DNA from: Paraburkholderia sp. SOS3
Lineage (GTDB): Bacteria > Pseudomonadota > Gammaproteobacteria > Burkholderiales > Burkholderiaceae
Reading direction: 5' to 3'
DNA length: 64,000 nt
NCBI RefSeq assembly: GCF_001922345.1
Contig: NZ_CP018811.1
Span: forward strand, 4,216,001-4,280,000
In this document: in pieces, positions 19,415-29,553 of the stretch
Layout of the letters: the number at the start of each line of letters is the position of its first letter
Position numbering within the stretch: position 1 is the first letter of the stretch
Position numbers and translations under genes: made by a program
The notes under the pieces: generated by a model
Told to the model about the DNA's origin: nothing
Databases searched by the model: none
Seen by the model: only the letters and a program-made list of their open reading frames with translations

Positions 19415-20068
19415 CTACGCGTCGATCACCGGCACGCTTGCCAGCGCGCGATAACGCGCGCCGGTGCGCGCCAGCGTGCTCGAATAAAGGGTCAACGATT
19501 CGAAACGCGCGAGCAGATCGTCTTTTAGCTCGGGCGCGTGGCCCGCAGCCGGCGCGTCGCGACGGAAGCGTCCGAGCGTCACATGCGGCCGGAACGTGCG
19601 CGCGTCGACCTGCAGGCCGAGATCGATCATCAAGCTACGCATGCGCCAGTCGAGCGCGACGAATTCGTCGGACATCGCGAGCATCGCCACCGTGAGCCGC
19701 GGATGCGACGCGCGCGGCCAGTGCTCGATGCACGCGACGGGCGCGGGCTTCAGTGGAATGGTCTGCGGCGCGAGAGCGTCGATGAGCGCGGCGCCGAGTT
19801 CGTGCGTCAGAGCGCCGATAAACGTGACGGTCAGATGCAACTGATCGTATGGCACGCGACGCGCGGCAGCCGGAATCGGCACCGCGGCGAGCGCATCGCG
19901 CGTGGCGGCGTCGGGTTCGAGCGCGATGAAGCAGCGCTGCCAGCCTTGCGTCGGGTTTCGCCGGGCGTCGCCGGCCGGGTTTTCCGGCGCGGCGTCGCTG
20001 CCGTTCCCGGTCAGTCGATTGTGTCGATGCATCGCTTGGGCTCTGCGCGTGCGGCGCGGCGAAGTCAT
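19415..20068 (-). CDS. thpR: RNA 2',3'-cyclic phosphodiesterase ThpR (2H phosphoesterase)
   Basis: 2H-family enzyme (formerly 2'-5' RNA ligase LigT). The two catalytic His-x-Thr-x motifs are HLTVTF and HVTLGRF, separated by about 85 residues, with QRCFIALEPDAATRDALAAV at the N-terminus of the domain. The start is uncertain: ATG 20068 (MTSPRRTRRAQ) gives 217 residues with a basic, disordered-looking first 40; ATG 20032 is also possible. Cellular role of the family is poorly defined; it hydrolyses 2',3'-cyclic phosphate RNA ends in vitro. Confidence 0.93.
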   Translation of the reverse strand: MTSPRRTRRAQAMHRHNRLTGNGSDAAPENPAGDARRNPTQGWQRCFIALEPDAATRDALAAVPIPAAARRVPYDQLHLTVTFIGALTHELGAALIDALAPQTIPLKPAPVACIEHWPRASHPRLTVAMLAMSDEFVALDWRMRSLMIDLGLQVDARTFRPHVTLGRFRRDAPAAGHAPELKDDLLARFESLTLYSSTLARTGARYRALASVPVIDA

Positions 20069-20122
20069 CGTCGCATTATCGCCAGGGCGGAACGAATCGG
20101 CCAACGGGCAACTGCCGCGCCC

Positions 20123-20170
20123 CGAAAAAACAGAGGGCCGGGCCGCCCTTGCGGGCGCCCGGCCTCCGGA
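20123..20170 (-). terminator. Intrinsic terminator of gltBD
   Basis: On the minus strand a very GC-rich hairpin (GGCCGGGCGCCCGCAAGGGC pairing with GCCCGGCC) is followed by CTCTG and TTTTTT. It is 150 bp after the gltD stop and 55 bp before the thpR start, so it ends gltBD and insulates thpR. Confidence 0.85.
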
Positions 20171-20322
20171 GCGGTAGCTCGAAGGTCTCATGGCCTTCGA
20201 GTCATGGCCCTGTACCGCACTTGTCGTCTCCACCTCTTCCTGCAAATTCGCTGCATCGCAGCCGAGGCTTCGTCACGTCGAATCGGCGCCGGCCCGGGAA
20301 GACGTTTAGCTGTCGCGCGCAG

Positions 20323-21789
20323 TTAGCGCGGCAACTCCGAACTTCCCATCAGATACGCGTCGACCGAACGCGCGCACTGCCGCCCTTCGCGAATCGCCCA
20401 CACGACGAGCGACTGCCCGCGGCGCATATCGCCGGCCGTAAATACCTTGTCGACCGACGTGTAATACGCCTTGTCGCCTTCGGTCGACGCACGCACGTTG
20501 CCGCGCGCATCCTTGTCGACGCCGAACGCTTCGAGAACCGGCGAGACCGGCTGCGTGAAGCCCATCGCGAGCAGCACGAGGTCGGCCTTCATTTCGAATT
20601 CGGAGCCCGGCACTTCCTGCATCTTGCCGTCCTTCCACTCGACGCGCGCCGCAATCAGCTTCTCGACCTTGCCGTTCTTGCCTTCGAAGCGCTTCGTCGC
20701 GACCGCCCAATCGCGCTCGCAGCCTTCCTCGTGCGACGACGACGTGCGCAGCTTGACCGGCCAGTACGGCCACACGAGCGGCTTGTTCTCTTCTTCGGGC
20801 GGCTGCGGCAGCAGTTCGAACTGCGCGACGTCCTTCGCGCCATGACGGTTCGACGTGCCCACGCAGTCCGAGCCCGTATCGCCGCCGCCGATCACGACGA
20901 CGTGCTTGCCCTTCGCGAGAATCTGGTCCGCGACCTTATCGCCCGCGTTGACCTTGTTCTGCTGCGGCAAGAACTCCATCGCGTAGTGAACGCCGGCGAG
21001 CTCGCGCCCCGGCACCGGCAGGTCGCGCGGCGTTTCCGAACCGCCCGCGATCACGACGGCGTCGAACTGATCCTTCAGTTCGTCGGGCGTGACCGTCTCC
21101 TTCGCGGTATTGCCGATGTGCGCGGGCAGCGCGTCCTTGCCGACGAACACATTCGCGCGGAACGTCACGCCTTCCGCTTCCATCTGGCGCATGCGGCGAT
21201 CGATGAGCCATTTCTCGAGCTTGAAGTCGGGAATGCCGTAGCGAAGCAGGCCGCCGATGCGATCGTTCTTTTCGAACACCGTCACATCGTGACCCGCACG
21301 CGCGAGCTGTTGCGCAACCGCGAGGCCCGCCGGGCCCGAGCCGATCACCGCGACCTTCTTGCCGGTCTTGTGCTTCGGCGGCTGCGGCGCGACCCAGCCC
21401 TCGGCCCACGCCTTGTCGATAATCGCGTGCTCGATCGACTTGATGCCGACCGGGTCGTCGTTGATGCCGAGCGTGCAGGCCGCTTCGCACGGCGCCGGGC
21501 AGATGCGGCCCGTGAACTCCGGGAAGTTGTTGGTCGAGTGCAGCACTTCGATCGCGTTCTTCCAGTCCTGGCGGAACACGAGATCGTTGAAGTCCGGAAT
21601 GATGTTGTTGACCGGGCAGCCGTTGTTGCAGAACGGAATGCCGCAGTCCATGCAGCGCGCGCCTTGAATCTTTGCGTCTTCGTCGGTCAGTGCCGCGACG
21701 AATTCCTTGTAGTGCTTCACACGCGTGAGCGGAGCTTCGTACGCCTCGTGGCGGCGTTCGAACTCGAGAAAACCGGTTGCCTTGCCCAT
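20323..21789 (-). CDS. gltD: Glutamate synthase small subunit GltD
   Basis: Beta subunit of NADPH-GOGAT; passes electrons from NADPH via FAD and [4Fe-4S] clusters to GltB. 488 residues from ATG 21789 ([18 protein letters not shown]). The N-terminal cysteine clusters are [15 protein letters not shown] and [12 protein letters not shown]; the FAD motif [20 protein letters not shown] is near residue 148 and the NADPH motif [15 protein letters not shown] near 300. It follows gltB by 126 bp. No proteins other than GltB are needed for the active complex. Confidence 0.98.
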   Translation of the reverse strand: MGKATGFLEFERRHEAYEAPLTRVKHYKEFVAALTDEDAKIQGARCMDCGIPFCNNGCPVNNIIPDFNDLVFRQDWKNAIEVLHSTNNFPEFTGRICPAPCEAACTLGINDDPVGIKSIEHAIIDKAWAEGWVAPQPPKHKTGKKVAVIGSGPAGLAVAQQLARAGHDVTVFEKNDRIGGLLRYGIPDFKLEKWLIDRRMRQMEAEGVTFRANVFVGKDALPAHIGNTAKETVTPDELKDQFDAVVIAGGSETPRDLPVPGRELAGVHYAMEFLPQQNKVNAGDKVADQILAKGKHVVVIGGGDTGSDCVGTSNRHGAKDVAQFELLPQPPEEENKPLVWPYWPVKLRTSSSHEEGCERDWAVATKRFEGKNGKVEKLIAARVEWKDGKMQEVPGSEFEMKADLVLLAMGFTQPVSPVLEAFGVDKDARGNVRASTEGDKAYYTSVDKVFTAGDMRRGQSLVVWAIREGRQCARSVDAYLMGSSELPR

Positions 21790-21915
21790 GTGGTTCTCTT
21801 GTCTATCCAATTCGGTGGGGATCGGCACCCGCCGTCGCATTCAAACGATGCGAGCGGCGGGTGCGCGTCTGGTTTGTTTTGCTACAGGCCTCGTGCCCTA
21901 CGGCGTCGCGTTGAA

Positions 21916-24900
21916 TCAGGCTGCGAGCACTTCCTTGCTGGCCTTCTTCGCGCCCAGTTCGCCAAGCGCACGCTTGTACTCGGTCGGGAAGACCTTCACG
22001 AACTGGCGGCGCGCCGCGTCCCAGTTCTCGAGCAGCGCTTTCGCACGCGGCGAGCCGGTGAACTGGAAGTGACGCTCGACGAGACCCTTCAGCAGCGCTT
22101 CGTCGGTCTGGCCCGCGTGCCACAGCGCCTTGTCGACCGTGCGCTCCTGCTCGACCTGCTGCAGCACCGGATCGAGCGCGACCATCGAGCGGTTGCACTT
22201 GCCCGCGAACGTGCCGTCGGGGTCGTACACATACGCGAGGCCGCCCGACATGCCGGCCGCGAAATTGCGGCCCGTCTCGCCGAGCACGACGACCGTGCCG
22301 CCCGTCATGTACTCGCAGCCGTGGTCGCCCGTGCCTTCGACGACCGCCGTCGCGCCCGAGTTACGCACGCAGAAGCGCTCGCCCGCGACGCCGCGGAAGA
22401 ACGCTTCGCCTTCGATCGCGCCGTACATCACCGTGTTGCCGCAGATGATGTTTTCCTCGGACTTGCCGCGGAAGTCGTTGGTCGGACGGATGATGATGCG
22501 GCCGCCCGACAGGCCCTTGCCGACGTAGTCGTTGCCGTCGCCGACGAGATCGAGCGTCACGCCCTTCGCGAGGAACGCGCCGAAGCTCTGGCCCGCGGTG
22601 CCTTTCAACTGGATGTGCACCGTGTCGTCAGGCAGACCGTCGTGGCCGTACTTCTTCGCGATGGTGCCGGACAGCATCGCGCCGACCGTACGGTTCACGT
22701 TGCGCACCGGCTGGATGAACGACACGTGCTCGCCCTTCTCGATCGCGGCCTTGGCCTTTTCGATCAGCGTGTGATCGAGCGCGCGCTCGAGGCCGTGGTC
22801 CTGCGATTCGACATGCAGACGCGCGACATCGTCCGGTACTTCCGGTTGATAGAACACGCGCGAGAAATCGAGGCCCCTCGCCTTCCAGTGCTCGATGCCC
22901 TTTTTCATGTCGAGCAGGTCCGCGCGGCCGATCAGGTCGTCGAACCTGCGCAGGCCCAGTTGCGCCATGATCTCGCGCACTTCCTCGGCGACGAAGAAGA
23001 AGAAGTTCACGACGTGCTCGGGCTGCCCCTTGAACTTCGCACGCAGCACCGGATCCTGCGTCGCAACGCCGACCGGGCACGTGTTCAGATGGCACTTGCG
23101 CATCATGATGCAGCCTTCGACGACGAGCGGCGCCGTCGCGAAGCCGAATTCGTCCGCGCCGAGCAGCGCGCCGATCACGACGTCGCGGCCCGTCTTCATC
23201 TGGCCGTCGGCCTGCACGCGGATCCGGCCGCGCAGACGGTTCAGCACGAGCGTTTGCTGCGTTTCGGCAAGACCGAGTTCCCACGGCGTGCCCGCGTGCT
23301 TGATCGACGACAGCGGCGAGGCGCCGGTGCCGCCGTCATGGCCCGCGATCACGACGTGATCGGCCTTCGCCTTCGCCACGCCCGCCGCAACGGTGCCGAC
23401 GCCGCTTTCCGACACGAGCTTCACCGACACGCTCGACGACGGATTCACGTTCTTCAGATCGTGAATCAGCTGTGCGAGGTCTTCGATCGAATAGATGTCG
23501 TGGTGCGGCGGCGGCGAAATGAGGCCGACGCCCGGCACCGAGTAACGCAGCTTGCCGATGTACTCGGACACCTTGTGACCCGGCAGCTGACCGCCTTCGC
23601 CCGGCTTCGCGCCCTGCGCCATCTTGATCTGGATCTGGTCGGCCGACGCGAGATATTCGGCCGTCACGCCGAAGCGGCCCGACGCGACCTGCTTGATCTT
23701 CGAGCGCAGCGAATCGCCGTCCTTGAGCGGAATGTCGACGATCACCTCGTCGCCGATCACCGACTTCATCGTGTCGCCGTTTTTGATCGGGATGCCGCGC
23801 AGTTCGTTGCGATAGCGCTTTTCGTCCTCGCCGCCTTCGCCCGTGTTCGACTTGCCGCCGATGCGGTTCATCGCGACCGCAAGCGTGGCGTGCGCTTCGG
23901 TGGAGATCGAGCCGAGCGACATCGCGCCGGTCGCAAAACGCTTGACGATCTCCTTCGCCGGCTCCACTTCGTCGAGCGCAATCGCGCGCATCGGGTCGAC
24001 CTTGAACTCGAAGAGGCCGCGGAACGTCATGTGGCGCTTCGTCTGGTCGTTGATCAGATGCGCGTATTCCTTGTACGTCTGGTACGAGTTGCTGCGCGCC
24101 GAGTGTTGCAGCTTCGCGATCGCATCGGGCGTCCACATGTGTTCTTCGCCGCGCACGCGGTACGCGTATTCGCCGCCGGCGTCGAGCATCGTCGCGAGCA
24201 CGGGGTTGTCGCCGAACGCTTCGCGATGCAGACGAATCGCCTCTTCCGCCACTTCGAAGAGACCGATGCCGCCGACCTTCGACGACGTGCCCTTGAAGTA
24301 CTTGACCACGAGGTCTTCGGCGAGGCCGACCGCTTCGAAAATCTGCGCGCCCGTGTACGACATGTACGTCGAAATGCCCATCTTCGACATGACCTTCTGC
24401 AGGCCCTTGCCGACTGCCTTCGTGAAGTTGTAGATCGCCTTTTCCGCCGACAGGTCGCCCTTCAGGCCGGCCGCGAGCTGCGCGAGCGTTTCCATCGCAA
24501 GGTACGGATGCACGGCTTCGGCGCCGTAACCGGCGAGCAGCGCGAAGTGGTGCGTTTCACGCGCCGAGCCCGTTTCGACGACGAGACCCGTGCTCGTACG
24601 CAAACCTTGCATGACGAGATGCGTGTGAATCGCCGACGTGGCGAGCAGCGCCGGAATCGCGACGTTGTCGCGGTCGGTCTTGCGGTCCGACACGATCAGC
24701 ATGTTGTAGCCGGACTTCACGGCATCGGCCGCTTCCGCGCACAGCGACGCAAGGCGCGCTTCGATGCCTTCCTTGCCCCATGCGACCGGATAGCAGATGT
24801 TCAGTTCGTACGAACTGAACTTGCCGCCCGTGTACTGATCGATCGCGCGGATCTTCGCGATGTCCTTGAAGTCGAGCACCGGCTGCGACACTTCGAGCCG

Positions 24901-26634
24901 CATCGGCGGGTTGATGTTGTTCGTGTCGAGCAGGTTCGGCTTCGGGCCGACGAACGACACGAGCGACATCACCATGTTTTCGCGGATCGGGTCGATCGGC
25001 GGGTTCGTCACCTGCGCGAACAGCTGCTTGAAGTAGTGGTACAGCGTCTTGTTCTTGTTCGACATCACGGCAAGCGGCGAGTCGTTGCCCATCGAGCCGA
25101 CCGCTTCCTCGCCCGCTTGCGCCATCGGCGCCATCAGGAACTTGAGGTCTTCCTGCGTATAGCCGAACGCCTGCTGACGGTCGAGCAGCGCCGCCGCCTC
25201 ACGGCGCTCCGTGACGACGTCCTCGGCCTTCGCTTCGATCTCGTCGAGCTTGATGCGCACGGCGTCGATCCAGCTCTTGTACGGCTTCGCGTTGGCGAGG
25301 TTGTCCTTCAGTTCCTTATCGTCGATGATGCGGCCGTGTTCCATGTCGATCAGGAACATCTTGCCCGGCTGCAGACGCCACTTCTTGACGATCTTCGATT
25401 CGGGAATCGGCAGCACGCCCGCTTCCGACGCCATGATGACGAGGTCGTCGTCGGTCACGAGATAACGCGCCGGACGCAAACCGTTACGGTCGAGCGTCGC
25501 GCCGATCTGGCGGCCGTCGGTGAACGCGATCGCGGCGGGACCGTCCCACGGCTCCATCATCGCGGCGTGGTATTCATAGAATGCGCGGCGGTTGTCGTCC
25601 ATCAGCGTGTGCTGTTCCCACGCTTCCGGAATCATCATCATCATCGCGTGGACGAGCGGGTAGCCGGCCATCAGCAGCAGTTCGAGACAGTTATCGAACG
25701 ATGCGGTGTCGGACTGGCCCGGATAGATGAGCGGCCACAGCTTCGGCAGGTCGTCGCCGAGCACATGCGACGCGATCGCGCCGGTACGCGCGTTGAGCCA
25801 GTTGACGTTGCCCTTCACCGTGTTGATTTCGCCGTTGTGCGCGATGAGGCGGTACGGGTGAGCGAGCTCCCATGCCGGGAACGTGTTCGTCGAGAAGCGC
25901 TGGTGCACGAGCGCGAGCGCCGACACCACGCGCTCGTCCTGCAGGTCGCGATAATAAACACCGACCTGGCCCGCGAGCAGCAAGCCCTTGTAGACGATCG
26001 TGCGCGCCGACATCGACGGCACGAAGTATTCCTTGCCGTGCTTGAGCTTCAGCGCCTGGATGCGGTGGCTCGCGGTCTTGCGGATCACGTACAGCTTCCG
26101 CTCGAGCGCGTCGGTCACCATGATGTCCTTGCCGCGGCCGATGAAGATCTGGCGGATCAGCGGCTCGCTCGCCTTCACGGTCGGCGAGATCGGCATGTTG
26201 TGGTCGACCGGCACGTCGCGCCAGCCGAGCACGACCTGGCCTTCGGCCTTCACCGTACGCTCGAGTTCCTGCTCGCAGGCGAGACGCGACGCGTGTTCCT
26301 TCGGCAGGAAGATCATGCCGACGCCGTATTCGCCGGAAGGCGGCAGCGTGACGCCCTGCCTCGCCATCTCTTCGCGGTAATAGCCGTCCGGAATCTGGAT
26401 CAGGATGCCCGCGCCGTCGCCCATCAGCGGATCGGCGCCGACCGCGCCCCGGTGATCGAGATTCTCGAGAATCTTCAAGCCCTGCTCGATGATCTCATGG
26501 CTTTTCTTGCCCTTGATATGCGCGACGAAACCGACGCCGCATGCGTCGTGTTCGTTTTTCGGGTCGTACAGACCTTGCGCCGCGGGAACCGAGGCGTGCG
26601 CGCCTGCGCTGATCGGTTGCTGTTCGTCGTTCAT
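21916..26634 (-). CDS. gltB: Glutamate synthase large subunit GltB
   Basis: Alpha subunit of NADPH-GOGAT, 1572 residues from ATG 26634. An N-terminal propeptide of 31 residues precedes the Ntn glutaminase nucleophile Cys32 ([14 protein letters not shown]). The central domain, the FMN-binding synthase barrel ([43 protein letters not shown]), the [3Fe-4S] cysteines [15 protein letters not shown], and the C-terminal beta-helix ([23 protein letters not shown]) follow in order. It transfers glutamine amide nitrogen to 2-oxoglutarate. Transcribed first, ahead of gltD. Confidence 0.99.
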   Translation of the reverse strand: MNDEQQPISAGAHASVPAAQGLYDPKNEHDACGVGFVAHIKGKKSHEIIEQGLKILENLDHRGAVGADPLMGDGAGILIQIPDGYYREEMARQGVTLPPSGEYGVGMIFLPKEHASRLACEQELERTVKAEGQVVLGWRDVPVDHNMPISPTVKASEPLIRQIFIGRGKDIMVTDALERKLYVIRKTASHRIQALKLKHGKEYFVPSMSARTIVYKGLLLAGQVGVYYRDLQDERVVSALALVHQRFSTNTFPAWELAHPYRLIAHNGEINTVKGNVNWLNARTGAIASHVLGDDLPKLWPLIYPGQSDTASFDNCLELLLMAGYPLVHAMMMMIPEAWEQHTLMDDNRRAFYEYHAAMMEPWDGPAAIAFTDGRQIGATLDRNGLRPARYLVTDDDLVIMASEAGVLPIPESKIVKKWRLQPGKMFLIDMEHGRIIDDKELKDNLANAKPYKSWIDAVRIKLDEIEAKAEDVVTERREAAALLDRQQAFGYTQEDLKFLMAPMAQAGEEAVGSMGNDSPLAVMSNKNKTLYHYFKQLFAQVTNPPIDPIRENMVMSLVSFVGPKPNLLDTNNINPPMRLEVSQPVLDFKDIAKIRAIDQYTGGKFSSYELNICYPVAWGKEGIEARLASLCAEAADAVKSGYNMLIVSDRKTDRDNVAIPALLATSAIHTHLVMQGLRTSTGLVVETGSARETHHFALLAGYGAEAVHPYLAMETLAQLAAGLKGDLSAEKAIYNFTKAVGKGLQKVMSKMGISTYMSYTGAQIFEAVGLAEDLVVKYFKGTSSKVGGIGLFEVAEEAIRLHREAFGDNPVLATMLDAGGEYAYRVRGEEHMWTPDAIAKLQHSARSNSYQTYKEYAHLINDQTKRHMTFRGLFEFKVDPMRAIALDEVEPAKEIVKRFATGAMSLGSISTEAHATLAVAMNRIGGKSNTGEGGEDEKRYRNELRGIPIKNGDTMKSVIGDEVIVDIPLKDGDSLRSKIKQVASGRFGVTAEYLASADQIQIKMAQGAKPGEGGQLPGHKVSEYIGKLRYSVPGVGLISPPPHHDIYSIEDLAQLIHDLKNVNPSSSVSVKLVSESGVGTVAAGVAKAKADHVVIAGHDGGTGASPLSSIKHAGTPWELGLAETQQTLVLNRLRGRIRVQADGQMKTGRDVVIGALLGADEFGFATAPLVVEGCIMMRKCHLNTCPVGVATQDPVLRAKFKGQPEHVVNFFFFVAEEVREIMAQLGLRRFDDLIGRADLLDMKKGIEHWKARGLDFSRVFYQPEVPDDVARLHVESQDHGLERALDHTLIEKAKAAIEKGEHVSFIQPVRNVNRTVGAMLSGTIAKKYGHDGLPDDTVHIQLKGTAGQSFGAFLAKGVTLDLVGDGNDYVGKGLSGGRIIIRPTNDFRGKSEENIICGNTVMYGAIEGEAFFRGVAGERFCVRNSGATAVVEGTGDHGCEYMTGGTVVVLGETGRNFAAGMSGGLAYVYDPDGTFAGKCNRSMVALDPVLQQVEQERTVDKALWHAGQTDEALLKGLVERHFQFTGSPRAKALLENWDAARRQFVKVFPTEYKRALGELGAKKASKEVLAA

Positions 26635-26810
26635 GGGGGACACCGTCTGTCAGGGGCCGGGCGGCCGTTAAATCGTGTGCTGCTGTTTGTTTTGTTGCTG
26701 CGTGATGCGTTGCGCTGCTGCATGTTGCGTTGCCGGCAGCAGAGGTGGGGAGTGCCGCTGCCGCCGCACGAACCTCTGGACGCGCTGCGCCCCGGCTCGC
26801 CGGAATTCGG

Positions 26811-26840
26811 AATATACGCGACAAATCAATGAAATAGCAA
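26811..26840 (-). promoter_or_regulatory. Candidate gltB promoter
   Basis: Minus strand TTGCTA, an 18-bp spacer, then TATATT; the predicted start near 26804 leaves a leader of about 170 nt before the gltB ATG. The surrounding DNA is strikingly AT-rich for this genome (26811-26930), as expected of a regulated promoter. Assigned by eye. Confidence 0.5.
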
Positions 26841-26918
26841 CCAAAACCGTGTGATAGATCCCCAATTATCACAATGGTGCATCGCCCCGTTATTTTAATA
26901 GTTCCATATCATACGTAG

Positions 26919-26952
26919 ACAAAAGAAAACGGCATACGAAGATGCCGTTCGT
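26919..26952 (-). terminator. Intrinsic terminator of the RAYT-like gene
   Basis: Perfect 8-bp stem AACGGCAT / ATGCCGTT with a six-base loop (26928-26949), followed on the minus strand by TTTTCTTTTGT. It lies 75 bp after the transposase-like stop codon and upstream of the gltB promoter, so the two genes are separate transcription units. Confidence 0.8.
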
Positions 26953-27023
26953 GCCGCAAGCCCTTGATGATGAATGCCTTTTCGTTGGACCTTCGGAGCG
27001 TTGCCAACGCCTGACGCGTGTGG

Positions 27024-27743
27024 CTACTGCGACTTCACCGGCGGGTCTGCGGTGTCGCGGACTTTGCGCGGCCGGCCTCGCGGCAACGGCGACACTCGCC
27101 GGTTGGCCGCACGCGCCGCCCATTCGCGATAGGAATCGCTGCCGAGCACCCAGCCTTTGAGCGTCGCCTGCTGCAACTGGCTTGCCTCGCGTTCGTCGAG
27201 CGGTTGCTCGCACAGCTCGCGATACGCGCGCTGCCGTTCGAATGGCGTATTGCCGAGCGACCAGTACAGCGGATGGTCGGTGATGAGGCTATCGAGCGTG
27301 AGGCCGATGTGATGGCGGTAACTCGACCAGCGGTAGTCTTCGGCGGCGGCGACGAGGTGAGTGCGCACCGGCGACATTTCGACGACGCGGCTCGCGAGCA
27401 GAAAGTAGCGCTCGCCCTCGATCACCGTCGCGCGATAGCGACCTTCCCACAACGTGCCGCGCCGCGAGTAACGCCGGTTGAAGTGCGCGACGTAGCGCCG
27501 TCCGACTGCCTGCATCGCTTTCGGCAGACTCGACTCGTCGGTGGGCGTGACGAGCAGTTGCACCGCGCCTGGCATCAGCGCGTACGCATGAACCGCGAGG
27601 TGATGATCGCGTGAGGCCGCTCTCAGGCAATCGATAAAGAGCTCGTAATCCTGGTCGTCGACAAACGCGGGCTGCTGGTCGAGTCCGCGCAGGATCACGT
27701 GTTGCGGCTGGTCAGGAACATAAAGACGTGCAAGCCGTGCCAT
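27024..27743 (-). CDS. RAYT / IS200-like transposase relative with degenerate HUH motif
   Basis: 239 residues of the Y1 transposase fold (REP-associated tyrosine transposase group). N-terminal MARLARLYVPDQPQHVILRG, the catalytic-Tyr block GRRYVAHFNRRYSRRGTLWEGRYRA near residue 90 and YRWSSYRHHIG near 140 match the family. The metal-binding HUH motif, normally M-P-N-H-hydrophobic-H, reads MPGAVQLL near residue 58: both histidines are gone. It has its own terminator and normal local composition, with no terminal repeats. Likely no longer a nuclease of the usual kind; a domesticated or decaying protein. Confidence 0.85.
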   Translation of the reverse strand: MARLARLYVPDQPQHVILRGLDQQPAFVDDQDYELFIDCLRAASRDHHLAVHAYALMPGAVQLLVTPTDESSLPKAMQAVGRRYVAHFNRRYSRRGTLWEGRYRATVIEGERYFLLASRVVEMSPVRTHLVAAAEDYRWSSYRHHIGLTLDSLITDHPLYWSLGNTPFERQRAYRELCEQPLDEREASQLQQATLKGWVLGSDSYREWAARAANRRVSPLPRGRPRKVRDTADPPVKSQ

Positions 27744-27873
27744 GCTGGATTATCCATATTCGCGTTGGTACATACCCGAAGGTCCGACAGGCGCCACCGG
27801 CGCGACGTTCCGCGCGGCGGGCCTGTGCCAGAAACCGTGCGCAGCCCAGAGTGAACGCTCTAGCCAGCGCGTA

Positions 27874-27902
27874 TGGTTTGTTTCAAACGTAGTGTTCATA
27901 AT
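27874..27902 (+). promoter_or_regulatory. Candidate ompW promoter
   Basis: TGGTTT, 17-bp spacer, CATAAT, 27 bp before the ompW ATG. The spacer contains the inverted repeat GTTTG-TTT-CAAAC (27876-27888), a possible operator. OmpW genes are often controlled by oxygen or stress regulators; none is identifiable from sequence here. Confidence 0.45.
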
Positions 27903-27928
27903 GTGCGGGCCTTTCAGGAGGAGCACAT

Positions 27929-28663
27929 ATGAAACTAAAACAGGCCATCTCGGGGGCCGCTGCAGCATGCGCACTCGCATGCCTTGCGACCGCAGCTCAC
28001 GCTCAAACGGCCGGAAGCTTTTACGTCACGACAGGCTGGTTCCATCTCGCGCCTCAGTCCAGTAGTGATCCGTTGAAGGAGACAAACGTAGGGGGCACAC
28101 CCGTCAACATCACGATACCGAACACGGGAGCCAAAATCAGCACTGCCGATACCGTCGGCTTCACTGCGGGCTACTTCATCACCGACCATATCGCCACCCA
28201 GTTCGATATCGGCGTTCCACCGACCTTCGATATCGATGGCACGGGACAGTTCGGACAGTTCGGCAAACTCGGTGAAGCGAAACAGTGGAGCCCTGCGCTG
28301 CTGCTCAAGTACTACTTCCTTGCGCCCCAGTCGAAGTTCCGTCCGTATATCGGTATCGGTGTGAGCCGTGTCTGGTTCACAGGCGAAAAAATCACGAACG
28401 GCGCATTCGAGCAGGGCGTACTGCATGGTCCGACCACGGTAACCACGGATAGTTCGTGGGTGCCTGTGTTTAATGCGGGCTTCACGTACGCGTTCACCGA
28501 ACACTGGTTCGCGGGCTTCTCGATTTCGTATCTGCCGATCAGCACCACGGCAAAGCTGAACACGGCCGCGCAAACGCCGGTCGGTACGCTCAACGTGCAG
28601 TCGGAAACCAAGATTCGACTGAACCCGATCGTCACGCTCGTGAGCGTCGGCTATCGGTTCTAA
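27929..28663 (+). CDS. ompW: OmpW-family outer-membrane beta-barrel protein
   Basis: 244 residues. Signal peptide MKLKQAISGAAAACALACLATAAHA (cleavage after AHA), then an eight-strand barrel ending in the terminal phenylalanine signature VSVGYRF. OmpW features: LKYYFLAPQSKFRPYIGIGVSRVWF, FNAGFTYAFTEHWFAGFSISYLPIST, and the early YVTTGWFHLAPQSSSDPL. A good ribosome site AGGAGG lies 8 bp before ATG. Forms a small hydrophobic channel in known species. Divergent from the RAYT-like gene. Confidence 0.95.
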   Translation: MKLKQAISGAAAACALACLATAAHAQTAGSFYVTTGWFHLAPQSSSDPLKETNVGGTPVNITIPNTGAKISTADTVGFTAGYFITDHIATQFDIGVPPTFDIDGTGQFGQFGKLGEAKQWSPALLLKYYFLAPQSKFRPYIGIGVSRVWFTGEKITNGAFEQGVLHGPTTVTTDSSWVPVFNAGFTYAFTEHWFAGFSISYLPISTTAKLNTAAQTPVGTLNVQSETKIRLNPIVTLVSVGYRF

Positions 28664-29076
28664 CCTAGGTTAGACGAGTTTTTCCCGCCTCGACAACGCC
28701 GTTGCGCGGTCCGTAGCGGCGCTTTCGTTTTTACGCGATCGCACGTCGCGGTCGGGCGCTTGTAACGACATTCCTGCAAGCGTTGTAAATTTGACGGCTG
28801 TGCGGCATCGCTGCTGAAAATTCTGCTGCACGGACCGTACGGCGGGTGGTTACAAGGCGTCTGTGCCAGAGCGTCCGGCTGCGGCGCGCGCCACTTCTCC
28901 GCGCTCGCCATCGGTTCCGTGGCCAGGCATCGAAGTTGCGTCCTGACGGTTTTACCGCTTGTACCAGCGCGTTGTGCGACGCGTTTCCGGTGCGCCCGTT
29001 GGCGGTGCCGATTTCCGGGCGTTCGGCTGGTCGGGCAGAGGGGATCTTTCATCAAACCATCATCGACGGAGCGACC
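28664..29076. other. Intergenic region after ompW
   Basis: 413 bp without a recognised gene. The ompW stop lies in a 10-bp palindrome AACCTAGGTT (28662-28671) followed 7 bp later by GTTTTT, which may act as a weak terminator; a second weak hairpin AACGCCG/CGGCGCT with TTTTT lies at 28696-28735. The remainder presumably contains the promoter of the DUF883 gene; no clear -35/-10 pair stands out. Confidence 0.5.
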
Positions 29077-29454
29077 ATGACTGCACTACCGAATACGCGC
29101 GATGCGATTGGCGAATCGTGGGCAACGACGGGGCGCCGTGCGCGCCGGATTGCGCGCCACAGCCGTCACGCCGCGGAAGACATTGCGAGCGAACTGCGCA
29201 CGCTGATCTCGGAACTCGAGGGCACACTCGGCGACGGCACGCAAGCCGATGCCGCCGCGTTGCGCAGCCAGGTGCGCAAGCGTCTCGACGACGCGCGCGA
29301 GCGCCTGAACGACACGCGTAGCGTGATGCGCGAACGTGCTCAGGTGGCATTGAACGGCGCGGACGAATACGTGCATGAAAACCCATGGCGGACGATCGCC
29401 ATGGTCGGTGCGATTGCGCTTGTGGCAGGCGCCTTGATGTCGCGCGGACGTTAG
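29077..29454 (+). CDS. DUF883 family protein (ElaB/YqjD-like)
   Basis: 125 residues. Basic N-terminus, a helical amphipathic middle (AAEDIASELRTLISELEGTLG through LDDARERLNDTRSVMRERAQ), then the C-terminal DUF883 signature YVHENPWRTIAMVGAIALVAGALMSRGR with one transmembrane helix. E. coli relatives ElaB and YqjD are C-tail-anchored inner-membrane proteins that bind stationary-phase ribosomes; whether this one does is unknown. The frame is open upstream of ATG 29077, but similarity and an upstream GGAG site favour this start. Confidence 0.9.
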   Translation: MTALPNTRDAIGESWATTGRRARRIARHSRHAAEDIASELRTLISELEGTLGDGTQADAAALRSQVRKRLDDARERLNDTRSVMRERAQVALNGADEYVHENPWRTIAMVGAIALVAGALMSRGR

Positions 29455-29553
29455 GCTGTTGCGGCGGACTTGCGGCGAGCTCGCGGCGAACAACAGGCAG
29501 CGGGCTCGTCCTGATGCGTTCGAGGCCGATTGGCACAGGCGGGTGCGCCCATG

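Noticed and set aside
20149..26832. A 6.7-kb stop-free frame on the plus strand, antisense to gltD-gltB (over 2200 codons)
   Set aside because: It mirrors gltB/gltD codon structure in a high-GC genome, where the opposite strand rarely contains stops. Its peptide is Arg/His/Asp/Val-rich with no family motif, and gltB and gltD are certain genes.
27024..27743. A complete, active insertion sequence
   Set aside because: No terminal inverted repeats, target duplications or subterminal hairpins were seen at the ends, and the catalytic histidines are missing.
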